Shown one piece after another: positions 24,411-38,044 of a stretch of DNA of 64,000 nt. Positions within the stretch are counted from its first letter, which is position 1; every line of letters begins with the position of its first letter. The position numbers and the translations under genes are program-made. Origin of the DNA: Thermaurantiacus tibetensis (lineage in GTDB: Bacteria > Pseudomonadota > Alphaproteobacteria > Sphingomonadales > Sphingomonadaceae); contig NZ_JACHTM010000001.1 of the NCBI RefSeq assembly GCF_015354055.1, positions 682,001-746,000 of the forward strand, given 5' to 3'. The notes under the pieces were generated by a model. The model saw nothing but the letters and a program-made list of their open reading frames with translations, had not been told where the DNA came from and did not search any database.

Positions 24411-25291
24411 CGCTGGCCGAGGCCTCCGGGCCTGCCTCCCGGCTCGACGGGCTGCCGCCTCTGCGTGACGTCATCGCCGCCGCCGGGCTCCGGGCCGACC
24501 GGGCGCTCGGGCAGAACTTCCTGCTCGACACCAATCTCCTCGACCGCATTGCCGCACTCGTGCCGCTTGCTGCCGGCGACACGGTCTACGAGGTGGGCCC
24601 GGGGCCGGGCGGGCTCACCCGGGCGCTCCTGAAGCGCGGGGCCCGCGTCGTCGCCGTCGAGCGCGACCGGCGCGCCGTCGCCGCGCTTGCCCCGCTCGTC
24701 GAGGCGGCCGGAGGGCAGCTCCACCTCGTCGAGGGCGATGCGCTGGCGGTCGACGCGCGGGCGCTGGCGGGGGAGGGCGCCCATATCGCCGCCAACCTTC
24801 CCTACAACATCGCCACGCCCCTTCTGGTCGGCTGGCTCCTTTCTGAACCCTGGCCGCCCTGGTGGCGCTCGGCCACGCTCATGTTCCAGCGCGAGGTGGC
24901 CGAGCGGATCGTGGCGCGCCCGGGCGACCCGGCCTATGGCCGCCTCTCGGTGCTGGCGGCCTTCCGCACCCGGGCGCGCATCCTGGTGCGGCTTCCGGCA
25001 CGGGCCTTCGTGCCCGCTCCGAAGGTCGAGAGCGCCGTGGTGCAGCTGCTGCCGCAGGCGCCGGTCGCCGACGTGGCCGTGGCACGCGTGGCCGACCTCA
25101 CCGCCCGCGCCTTCGGCCAGCGCCGCAAGATGCTCCGGCAGTCGCTCCGGGGCTACCTGCCAGCGGTTGCGGCAGCGGGGATCGATCCCACCCGAAGGGC
25201 GGAGACGCTCGGCGTTGCCGAGTTCGCGGCCATCGCGGCGCATCTGGAGCCTGCGGGGGCCGGCCTTCCGGCATCCGAAGGCGGCTGCTAG
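24407..25291 (+). CDS. rsmA: 16S rRNA dimethyltransferase (KsgA/RsmA)
   Basis: RsmA (294 aa) dimethylates two adjacent adenosines in the 3' hairpin of 16S rRNA. The signature LGQNFLLD occurs shortly after the start, the SAM-binding motif VYEVGPGPGGLT follows, and VERDRR binds the ribose. The catalytic NLPYNI motif is at the centre. C-terminal segments include F-V-P-A-P-K-V-E-S-A-V-V and RRKMLRQSLRG. I prefer TTG 24407, which overlaps the pdxA stop (TTGA); GTG 24377 would add ten residues inside pdxA. The stop TAG ends 10 bp before the lptF start. Confidence 0.94.
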   Translation: MTLAEASGPASRLDGLPPLRDVIAAAGLRADRALGQNFLLDTNLLDRIAALVPLAAGDTVYEVGPGPGGLTRALLKRGARVVAVERDRRAVAALAPLVEAAGGQLHLVEGDALAVDARALAGEGAHIAANLPYNIATPLLVGWLLSEPWPPWWRSATLMFQREVAERIVARPGDPAYGRLSVLAAFRTRARILVRLPARAFVPAPKVESAVVQLLPQAPVADVAVARVADLTARAFGQRRKMLRQSLRGYLPAVAAAGIDPTRRAETLGVAEFAAIAAHLEPAGAGLPASEGGC

Positions 25292-25301
25292 GGGCGCGAG
25301 G

Positions 25302-26522
25302 GTGCCTCGGCTTCTCGTGCTCGACCGCTACCTGCTGCGGCTCATCCTCGCGCCGCTGTTCGGCACGCTCGTGCTCGCCGCGATGCTGCTCCTTCTCGAG
25401 AAGATGCTGAACCTCTTCAACTTCGTCATCAACGAGGGCGGGCCCGTCTCGGTCGTTTGGCGGATGCTCGGCAACCTGGTCCCCGAGTATCTCGGGCTCG
25501 GCATCCCGATCGGGGTGATGCTCGGCATCCTGCTCGCCTTCCGGCGGCTTGCGCTCTCCTCCGAGCTCGACGCCATGCGCGCAGTCGGCCTTTCCTACGG
25601 CCGGATGCTCCGGGTACCGTTCGCCATTGCCAGCCTCTTCGCCGTCATCAACTTCGGCATCGTCGGCTTTCTCCAGCCCTTCGCGCGCTACAACTACGAG
25701 GGCCTGCGCTACGAGCTGAGGAGCGGCGCGCTCGGCGCGAGCATCCGCGTCGGCGAGTTCGCGACCTTCGGCAAGCGCTTCACGCTGCGCGTGGAAGAGA
25801 GCCTCGAGGGTGGCCGGAACCTGCGTGGCATTTTCCTGCGCACGGTGGACTCAAAGGGCGGCGAACTGGCGGCAACGGCTGCGACCGGGCGCTTCCTGCG
25901 CTCCGACGACCCCGACGTCATCCTCCTGCGCCTGCAGAATGGCACCCTGGTGCACGACCCCGACGGGTCAACGCCGCGCGCCCTTTCCTTCGCCCAGCAC
26001 GACATTCCCATCAGCCTCCCGGCCATCGAGCGGTTCCGCGCCCGGGGCGACGGCAGCATCGAGCTCTCCATCCCCGAGCTTGCGGCAACCGCGGCCGACG
26101 CGTCCGCCACGCCCGAGGCACGCCGGCAGGCGGCCGCCACCCTGCACCGGCGCATCATCCAGTGCGTCGTCATGTTCGTGCTGCCGCTCCTGGCGGTCGC
26201 GCTTGCCGTGCCGCCCAAGCGCAGCACCTCGGCGCTTGGCGTGTTCCTCTCCGTCGTGATCCTGGTCAGCTACCACAAGCTCACCGAATATGGCGAGCGG
26301 ATGGCGGGCATCGGCCGGATCGATCCCGTGCTGGCCCAGTGGGTCCCGTTCGCGGCCTTCGCCGCCTTCTGTCTGTGGGTCTATCACGTGCTTGCCCACC
26401 GGCCCGGAGGCCAGCCCATCGGCGCGCTCGAGCGCGGCTTCGCAGCCCTCCAGCGGCGCGTCGCGAACCTGTTCGGCCGGCGCCGCCGCCTGTTCGCCGA
26501 TGTCGCGGTTCCTGCCGGCTGA
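25302..26522 (+). CDS. lptF: LPS export permease LptF
   Basis: LptF (406 aa) is one half of the LptB2FG inner-membrane transporter that extracts lipopolysaccharide from the inner membrane. Six hydrophobic segments are split by a large periplasmic beta-jellyroll region. The first half shows RLILAPLFGTLVLAAMLLLLEK, PEYLGLGIPIGVMLG and LALSSELDAMRAVGLS, the coupling-helix motif facing LptB. The last helices follow T-L-H-R-R-I-I-Q-C-V. The start is GTG 25302; GTG 25317 is an alternative. The stop TGA shares a base with the lptG ATG (TGATG), so the two permeases are coupled. The family name is certain, and the F/G choice is by similarity and position. Confidence 0.9.
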   Translation: MPRLLVLDRYLLRLILAPLFGTLVLAAMLLLLEKMLNLFNFVINEGGPVSVVWRMLGNLVPEYLGLGIPIGVMLGILLAFRRLALSSELDAMRAVGLSYGRMLRVPFAIASLFAVINFGIVGFLQPFARYNYEGLRYELRSGALGASIRVGEFATFGKRFTLRVEESLEGGRNLRGIFLRTVDSKGGELAATAATGRFLRSDDPDVILLRLQNGTLVHDPDGSTPRALSFAQHDIPISLPAIERFRARGDGSIELSIPELAATAADASATPEARRQAAATLHRRIIQCVVMFVLPLLAVALAVPPKRSTSALGVFLSVVILVSYHKLTEYGERMAGIGRIDPVLAQWVPFAAFAAFCLWVYHVLAHRPGGQPIGALERGFAALQRRVANLFGRRRRLFADVAVPAG

Positions 26523-27640
26523 TGGCCACGCGCCTGCACCGTGCCGCGCCCGACCGGCTTTTCCCGGCGCCGACTCTTGCCCGCTATACCGCGCGCATGT
26601 TCCTCCTGCGCACGCTCGCCTTCCTCGCAGGCCTGGTCATCATCCTCCAGACCCTTGACCTCCTCGGCGAATCGAGCCGGATCCTCGCCGTCGAGGGCAA
26701 TGGCGAGGCCGAGCTCTGGCGCTACGTCTCGCTCCGCCTGCCGCAGCTCGTCGCGCTGTTCCTGCCGTTTTCGGTGCTGCTCGCCACTCTCCTCACCTTC
26801 ATCACCCTCAACCAGAACAGCGAGATCGTGATCTTCAAGGCGGCCGGCCTCTCGGCCCACCAGATTCTCGCCCCGCTCATGCTCGCAGGGCTCGCCGTCG
26901 CCGGGGTCAGCTTCCTCTTCAACGAGCGCATCCTCACCCGCGCGCAGGCAAGCTTCGACCGCTGGAAGGCGGCTGAGTATCGCCCGGTCGATGCGCGCGG
27001 AACCGGCTCCGGCGAGGTCTGGGTGCGAAGCGGCCCCGACCTCGTCCGCGCCGGCCGGGTGTCGGGCGCGGGCGCGGCGACCCGCCTCGAGGATCTTGTC
27101 GTGTTCGACCGCGAGGAGGACCGGCTCGTCGCGCGGATCGAGGCCGCGCGCGCGGTGCCGGTCCAGGGCGGCTGGCGTCTCGACGAAGTTCGCGTGTTCG
27201 ACGTGCGGACGGCTGGCGAGGCCCGGCATGACACGCTCGTCCTGCCGCTTGCGGCAAGCCCCGACCAGTTCACCACCCGCGACGTCAACCCGAAGCACAC
27301 CGCCTTCTGGGACCTCCTTCCGGCCATCGGTGCGCTGGAGGCAGCGGGCAAGCCGACCGACCGGCTGCGCGCGGAGCTCCATCACAAGGTGGCAGGCCCG
27401 CTGTCGGCCGCGCTCATGCCGCTGCTCGGAGCCGTCGCCGCCTTCGGTCTTGCCCGCTCGGGCCGGCTCTTCCTGCGCGCGGTCATCGGCCTGGCGCTGG
27501 GGTTCGCCTACTTCGTTGCCGACAATTTCGCCATGGCCATGGCCGACTTCGGCAACCTGCCGCCGGTCGCGGCGGCCTGGGCGCCGTTCCTCCTCTTCTT
27601 CCTTGTCGGCGAGAGCGTGCTGTTCCGCACCGAGGAATGA
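26522..27640 (+). CDS. lptG: LPS export permease LptG
   Basis: LptG (372 aa) pairs with LptF in the LPS exporter. The N-terminal helix region is preceded by TLARYTARMFLLRTL. The coupling-helix area reads L-N-Q-N-S-E-I-V-I-F-K-A-A-G-L-S, and the C-terminal membrane block after H-H-K-V-A-G-P-L contains the three last helices. A periplasmic domain of about 150 residues lies between the halves. ATG 26522 overlaps the lptF stop. The gene ends 103 bp before the fatty-acid hydroxylase gene, which is probably a separate unit. Confidence 0.9.
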   Translation: MATRLHRAAPDRLFPAPTLARYTARMFLLRTLAFLAGLVIILQTLDLLGESSRILAVEGNGEAELWRYVSLRLPQLVALFLPFSVLLATLLTFITLNQNSEIVIFKAAGLSAHQILAPLMLAGLAVAGVSFLFNERILTRAQASFDRWKAAEYRPVDARGTGSGEVWVRSGPDLVRAGRVSGAGAATRLEDLVVFDREEDRLVARIEAARAVPVQGGWRLDEVRVFDVRTAGEARHDTLVLPLAASPDQFTTRDVNPKHTAFWDLLPAIGALEAAGKPTDRLRAELHHKVAGPLSAALMPLLGAVAAFGLARSGRLFLRAVIGLALGFAYFVADNFAMAMADFGNLPPVAAAWAPFLLFFLVGESVLFRTEE

Positions 27641-27743
27641 TCGTCGCGGGGCGCCATGCCCTGCTGGAAATGCCGCCGCGCGTCCCCAAATCCGCCGCAT
27701 TGCAGCGCCATGAGCGCAACCCGTGGAACGAGGAACCGAAGTC

Positions 27744-28553
27744 GTGAAGATTCCAAGCCTTGGGCGCCCCGGGATCTGGAGCCGTGCCCACTACCTTGAC
27801 CGGATGAGCCTGCGCGAGCTCGTGGTCGCCTACTTCCAGTACTACGCGATCCAGGCCTATCTCGTCCTGGCCGTGGCAGCTCTCGGGGTGGCGTGGGTCT
27901 TGCGCCCCTCCGCTGGCGCGGCCTTGGCCGCAGCGCTGGCGGCCGTGCTCATCTACCCGCTCGCCTGGTATCTCATCCACCGCTTCATCCTGCACGGCAC
28001 CTGGATGTTCCGGGTGCCGATGCTTGCGCGCACGTGGAAGCGCATCCACTACGACCACCACCAGGACCCCAACCACCTCGAGGTGCTGTTCGGCGCGCTC
28101 CACACCACGCTGCCGACCATCGCGCTTGCGACCGCGCCGGTCGGCTATCTCATCGGCGGGGCGGGCGGCGCGCTCGTCGCGTTCGCAGCCGGGCTCCTCA
28201 TGACCTGCGCCTACGAGTTCGCGCACTGCATCCAGCACCTCTCCTACAAGCCGCGCCACCCGTGGCTTGCGGCGATGAAGCGGCGGCACATGGCCCACCA
28301 CTTCCATGACGAGACCGGCAACTTCGGAATCGTGAGCTTCTGGCCCGACCGGCTGTTCGGCACCTTCTACGAACGCGAGGACCGGCCAGCGAAGTCGCCG
28401 ACGGTGTTCAACCTCGGCTACACCGAGGAAGTGGCCGCCCGCTACCCGTGGGTCGCGCAGCTCTCCGGAGGGGTTGCGAAGGGCCATCCGCGTCGGCGCA
28501 ACCCGGTCGCCGCTGCCGCGAACGATGACCGGGCACGCGCGGACGCCGCCTGA
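27744..28553 (+). CDS. Fatty acid hydroxylase / sterol desaturase family membrane protein
   Basis: A 269-aa di-iron membrane hydroxylase-type protein. The histidine boxes are present: HRFILH (HxxxxH), HYDHHQDPNH, and a third cluster in HCIQHLSYKPRHPW and HMAHHFHDE. They lie among about four hydrophobic segments. The family hydroxylates or desaturates acyl chains, sphingolipids, sterols and carotenoids, so the exact substrate is open. In sphingolipid-forming bacteria, a ceramide fatty-acid hydroxylase is plausible. I chose GTG 27744 because AGGA lies 9 nt upstream; GTG 27723 would add seven residues. The GNAT-like gene begins 5 bp after the stop, which suggests a two-gene operon. Confidence 0.8.
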   Translation: MKIPSLGRPGIWSRAHYLDRMSLRELVVAYFQYYAIQAYLVLAVAALGVAWVLRPSAGAALAAALAAVLIYPLAWYLIHRFILHGTWMFRVPMLARTWKRIHYDHHQDPNHLEVLFGALHTTLPTIALATAPVGYLIGGAGGALVAFAAGLLMTCAYEFAHCIQHLSYKPRHPWLAAMKRRHMAHHFHDETGNFGIVSFWPDRLFGTFYEREDRPAKSPTVFNLGYTEEVAARYPWVAQLSGGVAKGHPRRRNPVAAAANDDRARADAA

Positions 28554-28558
28554 CCGAC

Positions 28559-29698
28559 GTGTCTTTGTCCATCGCGCCGGCGACCAGCCGGGCCGACCTC
28601 CGGGCCTTCGTCGAGCTTCTCTGGCGGGTCTATGCCGATGACCCGCACTGGGTTCCGCCCCTCCGCGGGGATGCGCTCGCCCTGGTCTCGGGCCCGGCCC
28701 GCAACCCCTATTTCGCCCATGCCGAGGTGCAGTGCTTCCTCGCCCGCCGCGGCGGGGAAGTGGTGGGCCGGATTGCCGCGCACGTGGATCGGCTCGTGCT
28801 CGAGCGCCGGCCCGGTCTTGGCCTCTGGGGCCTTTTCGAGGTCGCAGGCGACGATGCCGATGTGGGTGCCGCGCTCATCGCCACGGCGGAGGAGTGGCTG
28901 CGCGCCAAGGGCATGACGCGCGCCCAGGGGCCGATGAGCCTGTCCATCTGGGACGAGCCCGGCCTCCTTGTCGACGGTTTCGACTCTGCGCCCGCGGTGA
29001 TGATGGGCCATCACCGCCCGTCCTACGCGCAGATGGTCACGGCCGCCGGCTACGCGGGGGTGAAGGACCTCCACGCCTGGGAGCTCGACATCGCCAAGCC
29101 GTTCCCCGAGCTCGTGCAGCGGATCATCGCGGCCGGCGAGCGCAACCCGAAGATCCGGGTGCGCGAGGCCGATCCGCGCCGCATCGACGCCGAGGCGAAG
29201 CTCGTGCTCGGGATCCTGAACGAGGCCTGGTCGGAGAACTGGGGCTTCGTGCCGCTGACCGACGCCGAGATCGCCTTTGCCGCCCGGAAGCTGCGGCCGG
29301 TCATGTTCCCCGACCTCATCCGGATCGCCGAGGTGGAAGGCGAGCCGGTCGCCTTCATGTTCACGCTTCCGGACGTGAACGAGCTCACCCGCGATCTTGA
29401 CGGCAGGCTCTTTCCCTTCGGCTGGGCGAAGCTGCTCTGGCGGCTGAGGAAGCCGAAGGTAAGGCGGATGCGGGTGCCGCTCATGGGGGTGCGGAAGCGT
29501 CTCCAGGGCACGCGCATGGCCTCGCTTCTGGCCTTCATGATGATCGAGTACACGCGCCGGGCTTCGGTCGCGAACTATGGCGCAACGCGCGGCGAGATCG
29601 GCTGGATCCTCGAGGACAATGAGCCCATGCGCGCCATCGCCAGGGCCATCGACGCCGAGATCACCCGCACCTACCGGATCTACGAGAAGGACCTCTAG
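28559..29698 (+). CDS. GNAT-like N-acyltransferase family protein
   Basis: A 379-aa protein with the fold pattern of the GNAT superfamily. The N-terminal half has RVYADDPHWVPPLRGD, EVVGRIAAHVDR, and a long acyl-CoA-domain stretch with GPMSLSIWDEPGLLVDGFD. The C-terminal half has a second GNAT-like part with EVEGEPVAFMFTLPDVNEL and WILEDNEPMR. Proteins of this kind are widely annotated only as N-acetyltransferases. Some bacterial ceramide synthases are GNAT-like, and the adjacent fatty-acid hydroxylase makes that idea attractive, but I see nothing that proves it. GTG 28559 follows the hydroxylase stop by 5 bp. The convergent xth gene ends 8 bp downstream. Confidence 0.65.
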   Translation: MSLSIAPATSRADLRAFVELLWRVYADDPHWVPPLRGDALALVSGPARNPYFAHAEVQCFLARRGGEVVGRIAAHVDRLVLERRPGLGLWGLFEVAGDDADVGAALIATAEEWLRAKGMTRAQGPMSLSIWDEPGLLVDGFDSAPAVMMGHHRPSYAQMVTAAGYAGVKDLHAWELDIAKPFPELVQRIIAAGERNPKIRVREADPRRIDAEAKLVLGILNEAWSENWGFVPLTDAEIAFAARKLRPVMFPDLIRIAEVEGEPVAFMFTLPDVNELTRDLDGRLFPFGWAKLLWRLRKPKVRRMRVPLMGVRKRLQGTRMASLLAFMMIEYTRRASVANYGATRGEIGWILEDNEPMRAIARAIDAEITRTYRIYEKDL

Positions 29699-29706
29699 GG
29701 CCGGGC

Positions 29707-30477
29707 TCAGTCGGCGAGGTCGACCCAGACGGGCACGTGGTCCGACGCCTTGTCCCGGGCGCGGACGTCGCGGTCGATCCCGGCGTCCAGCATCCGGTCG
29801 GCTGCCGCCGGCGAGAGGAGCAGGTGATCGATCCGCAGGCCCCAGTTCTTCGCCCAGGCGCCGGCCTGATAGTCCCAGTAGGTGTAGACCGTCTCGTTGA
29901 GGAAGCGGGCGCGGATGGCATCCGTCCAGCCCTGGACGAGGATGCGGCGGAACGCCGCCCGCGACTCGGGGCGGCAGAGCGCGTCGTCCGCCATCTCGGC
30001 CGGTCGCGCGACGTCGGCGTCGGTCGGGCAGACGTTCCAGTCCCCGAGCAGCACCACCGCCTGCTCGGTGGCAAGGAGGTCGCGGGCGTGGCGTTCGAGC
30101 CGTTGCATCCACGCCAGCTTGTAGGCGAACTTGGGGCCGGGCTGGGGGTTGCCGTTGGGGAGATAGAGGTTGGCGATGCGCAGCCCGCCGATGCTGGCCT
30201 CGATGAACCGCGCCTGTTCGTCCTCGGGGTCTCCGGGCAGGCCGCGGCTCAGCTCACCGAGCGGCAGGCGCGACAGGAGCGCCACGCCGTTGAAGCCCTT
30301 CTGGCCGTGGGTCTCGACGTGCCAGCCGCGCGCCTCGAACGCGTCCCGCGGGAAGCGGGCGTCCTCGCACTTGATTTCCTGCAGCGCCACGACGTCCGGT
30401 TTCGCCTCCTCGAGCCACTGGAGGAGGCCGGCAAGCCGTGCAGCGATGCCGTTGACGTTGAAGGTGGCGAGCCTCAC
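29707..30477 (-). CDS. xth: Exodeoxyribonuclease III
   Basis: A 256-aa AP endonuclease/3' exonuclease for base-excision repair. Exonuclease-endonuclease-phosphatase motifs are clear: ATFNVNGI near the start, LQEIKCEDA with the metal-binding glutamate, G-F-N-G-V-A, LYLPNGNPQPG, GDWNVCPTDADVA, and the terminal RIDHLLLSP and SDHVPVWVDL. GTG 30477 was chosen because the family begins with R-L-A-T-F-N-V-N-G; a start at 30504 would add nine residues overlapping the upstream gene. The start overlaps the stop of erpA (GTGA), so the repair enzyme is coupled to an Fe-S assembly factor. Confidence 0.94.
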   Translation of the reverse strand: MRLATFNVNGIAARLAGLLQWLEEAKPDVVALQEIKCEDARFPRDAFEARGWHVETHGQKGFNGVALLSRLPLGELSRGLPGDPEDEQARFIEASIGGLRIANLYLPNGNPQPGPKFAYKLAWMQRLERHARDLLATEQAVVLLGDWNVCPTDADVARPAEMADDALCRPESRAAFRRILVQGWTDAIRARFLNETVYTYWDYQAGAWAKNWGLRIDHLLLSPAAADRMLDAGIDRDVRARDKASDHVPVWVDLAD

Positions 30478-30794
30478 ACCGAGAAGCTGGTGCCGCACCC
30501 GCAAGACGAGGCGGCGTTCGGGTTGCGGACGGCGAAGGCGGCGCTGCCGAGCGACTCGACATAGTCGACGACGCTTCCCTCGACGAAGGGGAGCGAGGTC
30601 TGGTCGATGACGAGGGCAACGCCGTCGGTCTCGGCGACGAAGTCATCCTCCGCCCGGGTCTCGGCGAGGCCGAAGCGATACTGGAAGCCCGCGCAGCCGC
30701 CGCCCTCGACCGAGAGGCGAAGGGCAGGGGGCTTGCCCTGGCGCTCGGCAATCGCCCGGACGCGCGCCGCTGCAGATGAGGAGAGCGTGATCAT
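30474..30794 (-). CDS. erpA: Iron-sulfur cluster assembly/insertion protein (ErpA/IscA type)
   Basis: A 106-aa A-type Fe-S carrier that delivers clusters to apoproteins. The three conserved cysteines are C34 (in GGGCAGFQY) and C98 and C100 (in SCGCGTSF). A-type carriers IscA, ErpA and SufA cannot be separated with certainty from sequence alone, so the symbol is tentative. ATG 30794 was chosen over the position 30803 start because the family starts with M-I-T-L-S. The gene's stop overlaps the xth start. Complex I, succinate dehydrogenase and other Fe-S enzymes in the window are natural clients. Confidence 0.85.
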   Translation of the reverse strand: MITLSSSAAARVRAIAERQGKPPALRLSVEGGGCAGFQYRFGLAETRAEDDFVAETDGVALVIDQTSLPFVEGSVVDYVESLGSAAFAVRNPNAASSCGCGTSFSV

Positions 30795-30843
30795 GACTTC
30801 CATCTAGGCGCAGGCGCGCCGGGGCGGAAGGCCCGCCCGCGCC

Positions 30844-32151
30844 TCAGCGCTGGTCGATCGGCACATAGTCGCGCCGGGGCGAGCCGACGTAGAGCTGGCG
30901 GGGCCGGCCGATCTTCTGCTCCGGGTCGCCGATCATCTCGTTCCACTGCGCGACCCAGCCGACGGTGCGCGCAAGCGCGAAGAGCGCAGTGAACATCGAG
31001 GTCGGGAACCCGATGGCCGAAAGGATGATGCCGGAGTAGAAGTCGACGTTCGGGTAGAGCTTCTTCTCGATGAAATACTCATCCGAAAGCGCAATCCGCT
31101 CCAGCTCGCGCGCGACGTCGAAGATGGGGTCCTGGACGTTGAGCTTGTCGAGGACCTCCTTGGCCGTTGCCATCATCACCTTCGCCCGCGGGTCATAGTT
31201 CTTGTAGACCCTGTGGCCGAAGCCCATCAGCCGGAAGGGATCGTTCTTGTCTTTGGCGCGGGCGATATAGTGGGGGATGCGTTCGGGCCGGCCGATCTCG
31301 CGCAGCATGTTGAGCGCGGCCTCGTTGGCCCCACCATGGGCGGGCCCCCAGAGGCAGGCGATGCCGGCCGCGATGCACGCGAAGGGATTCGCCCCGGACG
31401 AGGAGGCGAGCCGGACGGTCGAGGTGGACGCGTTCTGCTCGTGGTCGGCGTGCAGCGTGAAGATGCGGTCGAGGGCGCGCTCGATCACCGGGTCCACGAC
31501 ATAGGGTTCGGCCGGGACCGCGAAGGTCATGCGGAGGAAGTTCCCCGTGTAGGAGAGCGAATTGTCCGGGTAGACGAAGGGCTGGCCAACCGAATATTTG
31601 TAGGCCATGGCCGCAATCGTCGGCATCTTGGCGATGAGCCTGTGGCTCGCAATCATGCGCTGCTTCGGGTCCTCGATGTCGGTCGAGTCGTGGTAGAAGG
31701 CCGAGAGTGCGCCAACGACGCCGCACATGATCGCCATGGGGTGGGCATCGCGCCGGAACCCGCGGTAGAAATTCATGAGCTGTTCGTGCACCATCGTGTG
31801 GCGGGTGATGGTGTAGACGAAGCGGTCGAGCTCCTCCTGCGTCGGCAGTTCGCCCTCGGTCAGGAGATAGGCCACTTCCATGAAGCTCGAATGCTCGGCG
31901 AGCTGCTCGATGGGGTAGCCGCGGTAGAGGAGAGTGCCGGCGTCGCCGTCGATGTAGGTGATGGCGCTCGCGCAGGACGCTGTCGAGGTGAAGCCCGGAT
32001 CGTAGGTGAAGACGTCCGCCTCGCCGTAGAGCCTGCGGATGTCGATCACGTCGGGGCCGATCGAGCCGGAGAGGATCGGCAGCTCGTGCGTGCCGTTCGG
32101 AAGTTCCAGACGTGCCATCCTCGTCATGCCGCCCTCCGCCACCTTGTGCAT
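30844..32151 (-). CDS. gltA: Citrate synthase (type II)
   Basis: Citrate synthase (435 aa) condenses acetyl-CoA and oxaloacetate at the entry to the TCA cycle. Catalytic and binding segments are visible: [16 protein letters not shown] (histidine), [13 protein letters not shown] (second histidine), [16 protein letters not shown], and [14 protein letters not shown] (aspartate). The N-terminal V-G-P-D-V-I-D-like segment ([13 protein letters not shown]) is typical of the hexameric, NADH-sensitive type II enzymes. ATG 32151 has AAAGGA upstream. It sits 4 bp after gltX on the same strand, so the two are probably co-transcribed. Starts further in (M-T-R-M) are possible. Confidence 0.96.
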   Translation of the reverse strand: MHKVAEGGMTRMARLELPNGTHELPILSGSIGPDVIDIRRLYGEADVFTYDPGFTSTASCASAITYIDGDAGTLLYRGYPIEQLAEHSSFMEVAYLLTEGELPTQEELDRFVYTITRHTMVHEQLMNFYRGFRRDAHPMAIMCGVVGALSAFYHDSTDIEDPKQRMIASHRLIAKMPTIAAMAYKYSVGQPFVYPDNSLSYTGNFLRMTFAVPAEPYVVDPVIERALDRIFTLHADHEQNASTSTVRLASSSGANPFACIAAGIACLWGPAHGGANEAALNMLREIGRPERIPHYIARAKDKNDPFRLMGFGHRVYKNYDPRAKVMMATAKEVLDKLNVQDPIFDVARELERIALSDEYFIEKKLYPNVDFYSGIILSAIGFPTSMFTALFALARTVGWVAQWNEMIGDPEQKIGRPRQLYVGSPRRDYVPIDQR

Positions 32152-32155
32152 CGCT

Positions 32156-33601
32156 TCATCCTTTCCGCGTCGCGCACGCATCGTCGATGCGCGCCAGGCT
32201 TTCGTCGCGCCCCAGAACCTCGAGGATGCCGAACACCGACGGCGAGACCGTGGTGCCGGTGAGCGCCGCGCGGATCGGCGCTGCGACCTTGCCGAGACCG
32301 ACTCCGGCCTTCGTGGCAACCGCCTTGACGGCAGCCTCTAGCCCGGCGCGGTCCCACGCGGCGAGGCCGGCAAGCGACTCCCGCACGCGCCCGAGGAGCG
32401 AGCGCGCCTCGTCGTCTAGCAAGGCTGCTGCGGCTGCGTCCATGGAAATGGGCCGGCGGGCGAAGAGATAGAGCGACGACTCGGCCAAGCCGTTGAGGTC
32501 CTTGGCCCGGGTCTTGAGCTCGGGCATGCTGCGAAGCAGCAGTTCCCGCTCCCGGGCATCGGGCTCGCGGCCGAGTCGGGCGGCAATCCGGGGCAGGACC
32601 AGCGCGACCAGGCGGGCGTCGTCGGCCTGCCTCATGTAGTGGGCGTTGACGCTCTCGAGCTTGGCGAGATCGAAGCGCGCCGGCGAGCGGCCGATGCCCT
32701 CGAGATCGAACAGCCGGATCGCCTCCTCGCGGGTGAGGAGCTCGGCATCCCCATGGCCCCAGCCGAGGCGGAGCAGGTAATTCTCCAGCGCCTCGGGCAG
32801 GATGCCCTTCTCGTCCCGCCAGGTCTCGACCCCGACCGCGCCGTGGCGCTTGGAGAGCTTGGCACCATCGGGCCCGTGGATCATCGGCACATGGGCATAG
32901 ACCGGCTCGGGCCAGCCGAGCGCGCGGATGAGGGCGAGCTGGCGGTGGGTGTTCGAGAGATGGTCGTCGCCGCGGATCACGTGGGTGACGCCCATGTCGT
33001 GATCGTCGACGACGACGGAGAGCATGTAGGTGGGCGTGCCATCCGAGCGGAGCAGGATGAAGTCGTCGAGCTCGGAGGCCGCGACCGTGACCGGCCCCTG
33101 CACCCGGTCGTCGACGGTGATGTGGCCGTGGAGCGGGGCCTTGAGCCGCACGGCGAAGGGCTTGCCCTCGGGCCAGTCGGTCCGGTCCCGCCAGCGCCGG
33201 TCATAGTGCGGCGGGCGGCCCTCGGCGCGCGCCTTCTCGCGCATCGCCTCGAGCTCCTCGGGTGTCGCGTAGCAGCGGTAGGCCCGGCCGGCGGCGAGCA
33301 GCGCCTCTGCCACCTCGACATGGCGGGCCGCGCGGGCCGACTGGAACACGACCGGCCGGTCGGGCTCGAGGCGGAGCCAGGCGAGGCTGTCGAGGATGGC
33401 GTCGATCGCCGCCTGGGTCGAGCGGGCGCGGTCGGTGTCCTCGATGCGGAGCAGGAAGGTGCCGCCGTGGTGGCGGGCGAAGAGGTAGTTGAAGAGCGCC
33501 GTGCGCGCGCCGCCGATGTGGAGGTAGCCCGTGGGGGAGGGCGCGAACCGCACGACGGGGGGGCGAAGATCCGTGTAGAGCGGCGCCTCGCTTGCAACCA
33601 T
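32156..33601 (-). CDS. gltX: Glutamyl-tRNA synthetase
   Basis: GltX (481 aa) charges tRNA with glutamate, and in alphaproteobacteria often tRNA-Gln as well, since many then use an amidotransferase. Class I motifs are [17 protein letters not shown] (HIGH-type) and the KMSKS-type KLSKRHG. Other segments include [11 protein letters not shown], the [28 protein letters not shown] block and a C-terminal anticodon-binding helical domain. ATG 33601 is preceded by the short divergent gap to comEC (33602-33654), which must hold both promoters. A much longer frame upstream on this strand is only an open-frame artefact. Confidence 0.95.
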   Translation of the reverse strand: MVASEAPLYTDLRPPVVRFAPSPTGYLHIGGARTALFNYLFARHHGGTFLLRIEDTDRARSTQAAIDAILDSLAWLRLEPDRPVVFQSARAARHVEVAEALLAAGRAYRCYATPEELEAMREKARAEGRPPHYDRRWRDRTDWPEGKPFAVRLKAPLHGHITVDDRVQGPVTVAASELDDFILLRSDGTPTYMLSVVVDDHDMGVTHVIRGDDHLSNTHRQLALIRALGWPEPVYAHVPMIHGPDGAKLSKRHGAVGVETWRDEKGILPEALENYLLRLGWGHGDAELLTREEAIRLFDLEGIGRSPARFDLAKLESVNAHYMRQADDARLVALVLPRIAARLGREPDARERELLLRSMPELKTRAKDLNGLAESSLYLFARRPISMDAAAAALLDDEARSLLGRVRESLAGLAAWDRAGLEAAVKAVATKAGVGLGKVAAPIRAALTGTTVSPSVFGILEVLGRDESLARIDDACATRKG

Positions 33602-33654
33602 GGCCAATCCGTCCGATGACGTCCGAAGGGTCGGCCAACCGCGGGTGAGGGCTC

Positions 33655-37952
<4,298 letters not shown>

Positions 37953-37964
37953 CTATTCTCTCAA

Positions 37965-37991
37965 TGCATCAAACCTATCAAAGCCGATGCA
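37965..37991. repeat. Inverted repeat in AT-richer gap after ligA
   Basis: TGCATC (37965-37970) and GATGCA (37986-37991) form a 6-bp inverted repeat with a 15-bp spacer. It lies 13 bp after the ligA stop in a stretch that is visibly less GC-rich than anything around it. It could be an operator or promoter-proximal element for the small ORF that follows. It has no T-run and so does not look like a terminator. Confidence 0.4.
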
Positions 37992-38005
37992 CTAAAACCT
38001 GACTT

Positions 38006-38042
38006 TCTCGCTCCCATATTGCGGTCAACGAAAGGAGCGAGA
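38006..38042 (+). promoter_or_regulatory. Hairpin that would sequester the Shine-Dalgarno of the small ORF
   Basis: A perfect 9-bp inverted repeat, TCTCGCTCC (38006-38014) and GGAGCGAGA (38034-38042), has a 19-nt loop. The right arm contains most of the AAGGAG ribosome-binding site (38032-38037) of the 48-aa ORF starting at 38045. In mRNA this stem would hide the ribosome-binding site, as in thermosensors and translationally repressed leaders. This is read directly from sequence; a regulatory role is inferred. Confidence 0.5.
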
Positions 38043-38044
38043 CC

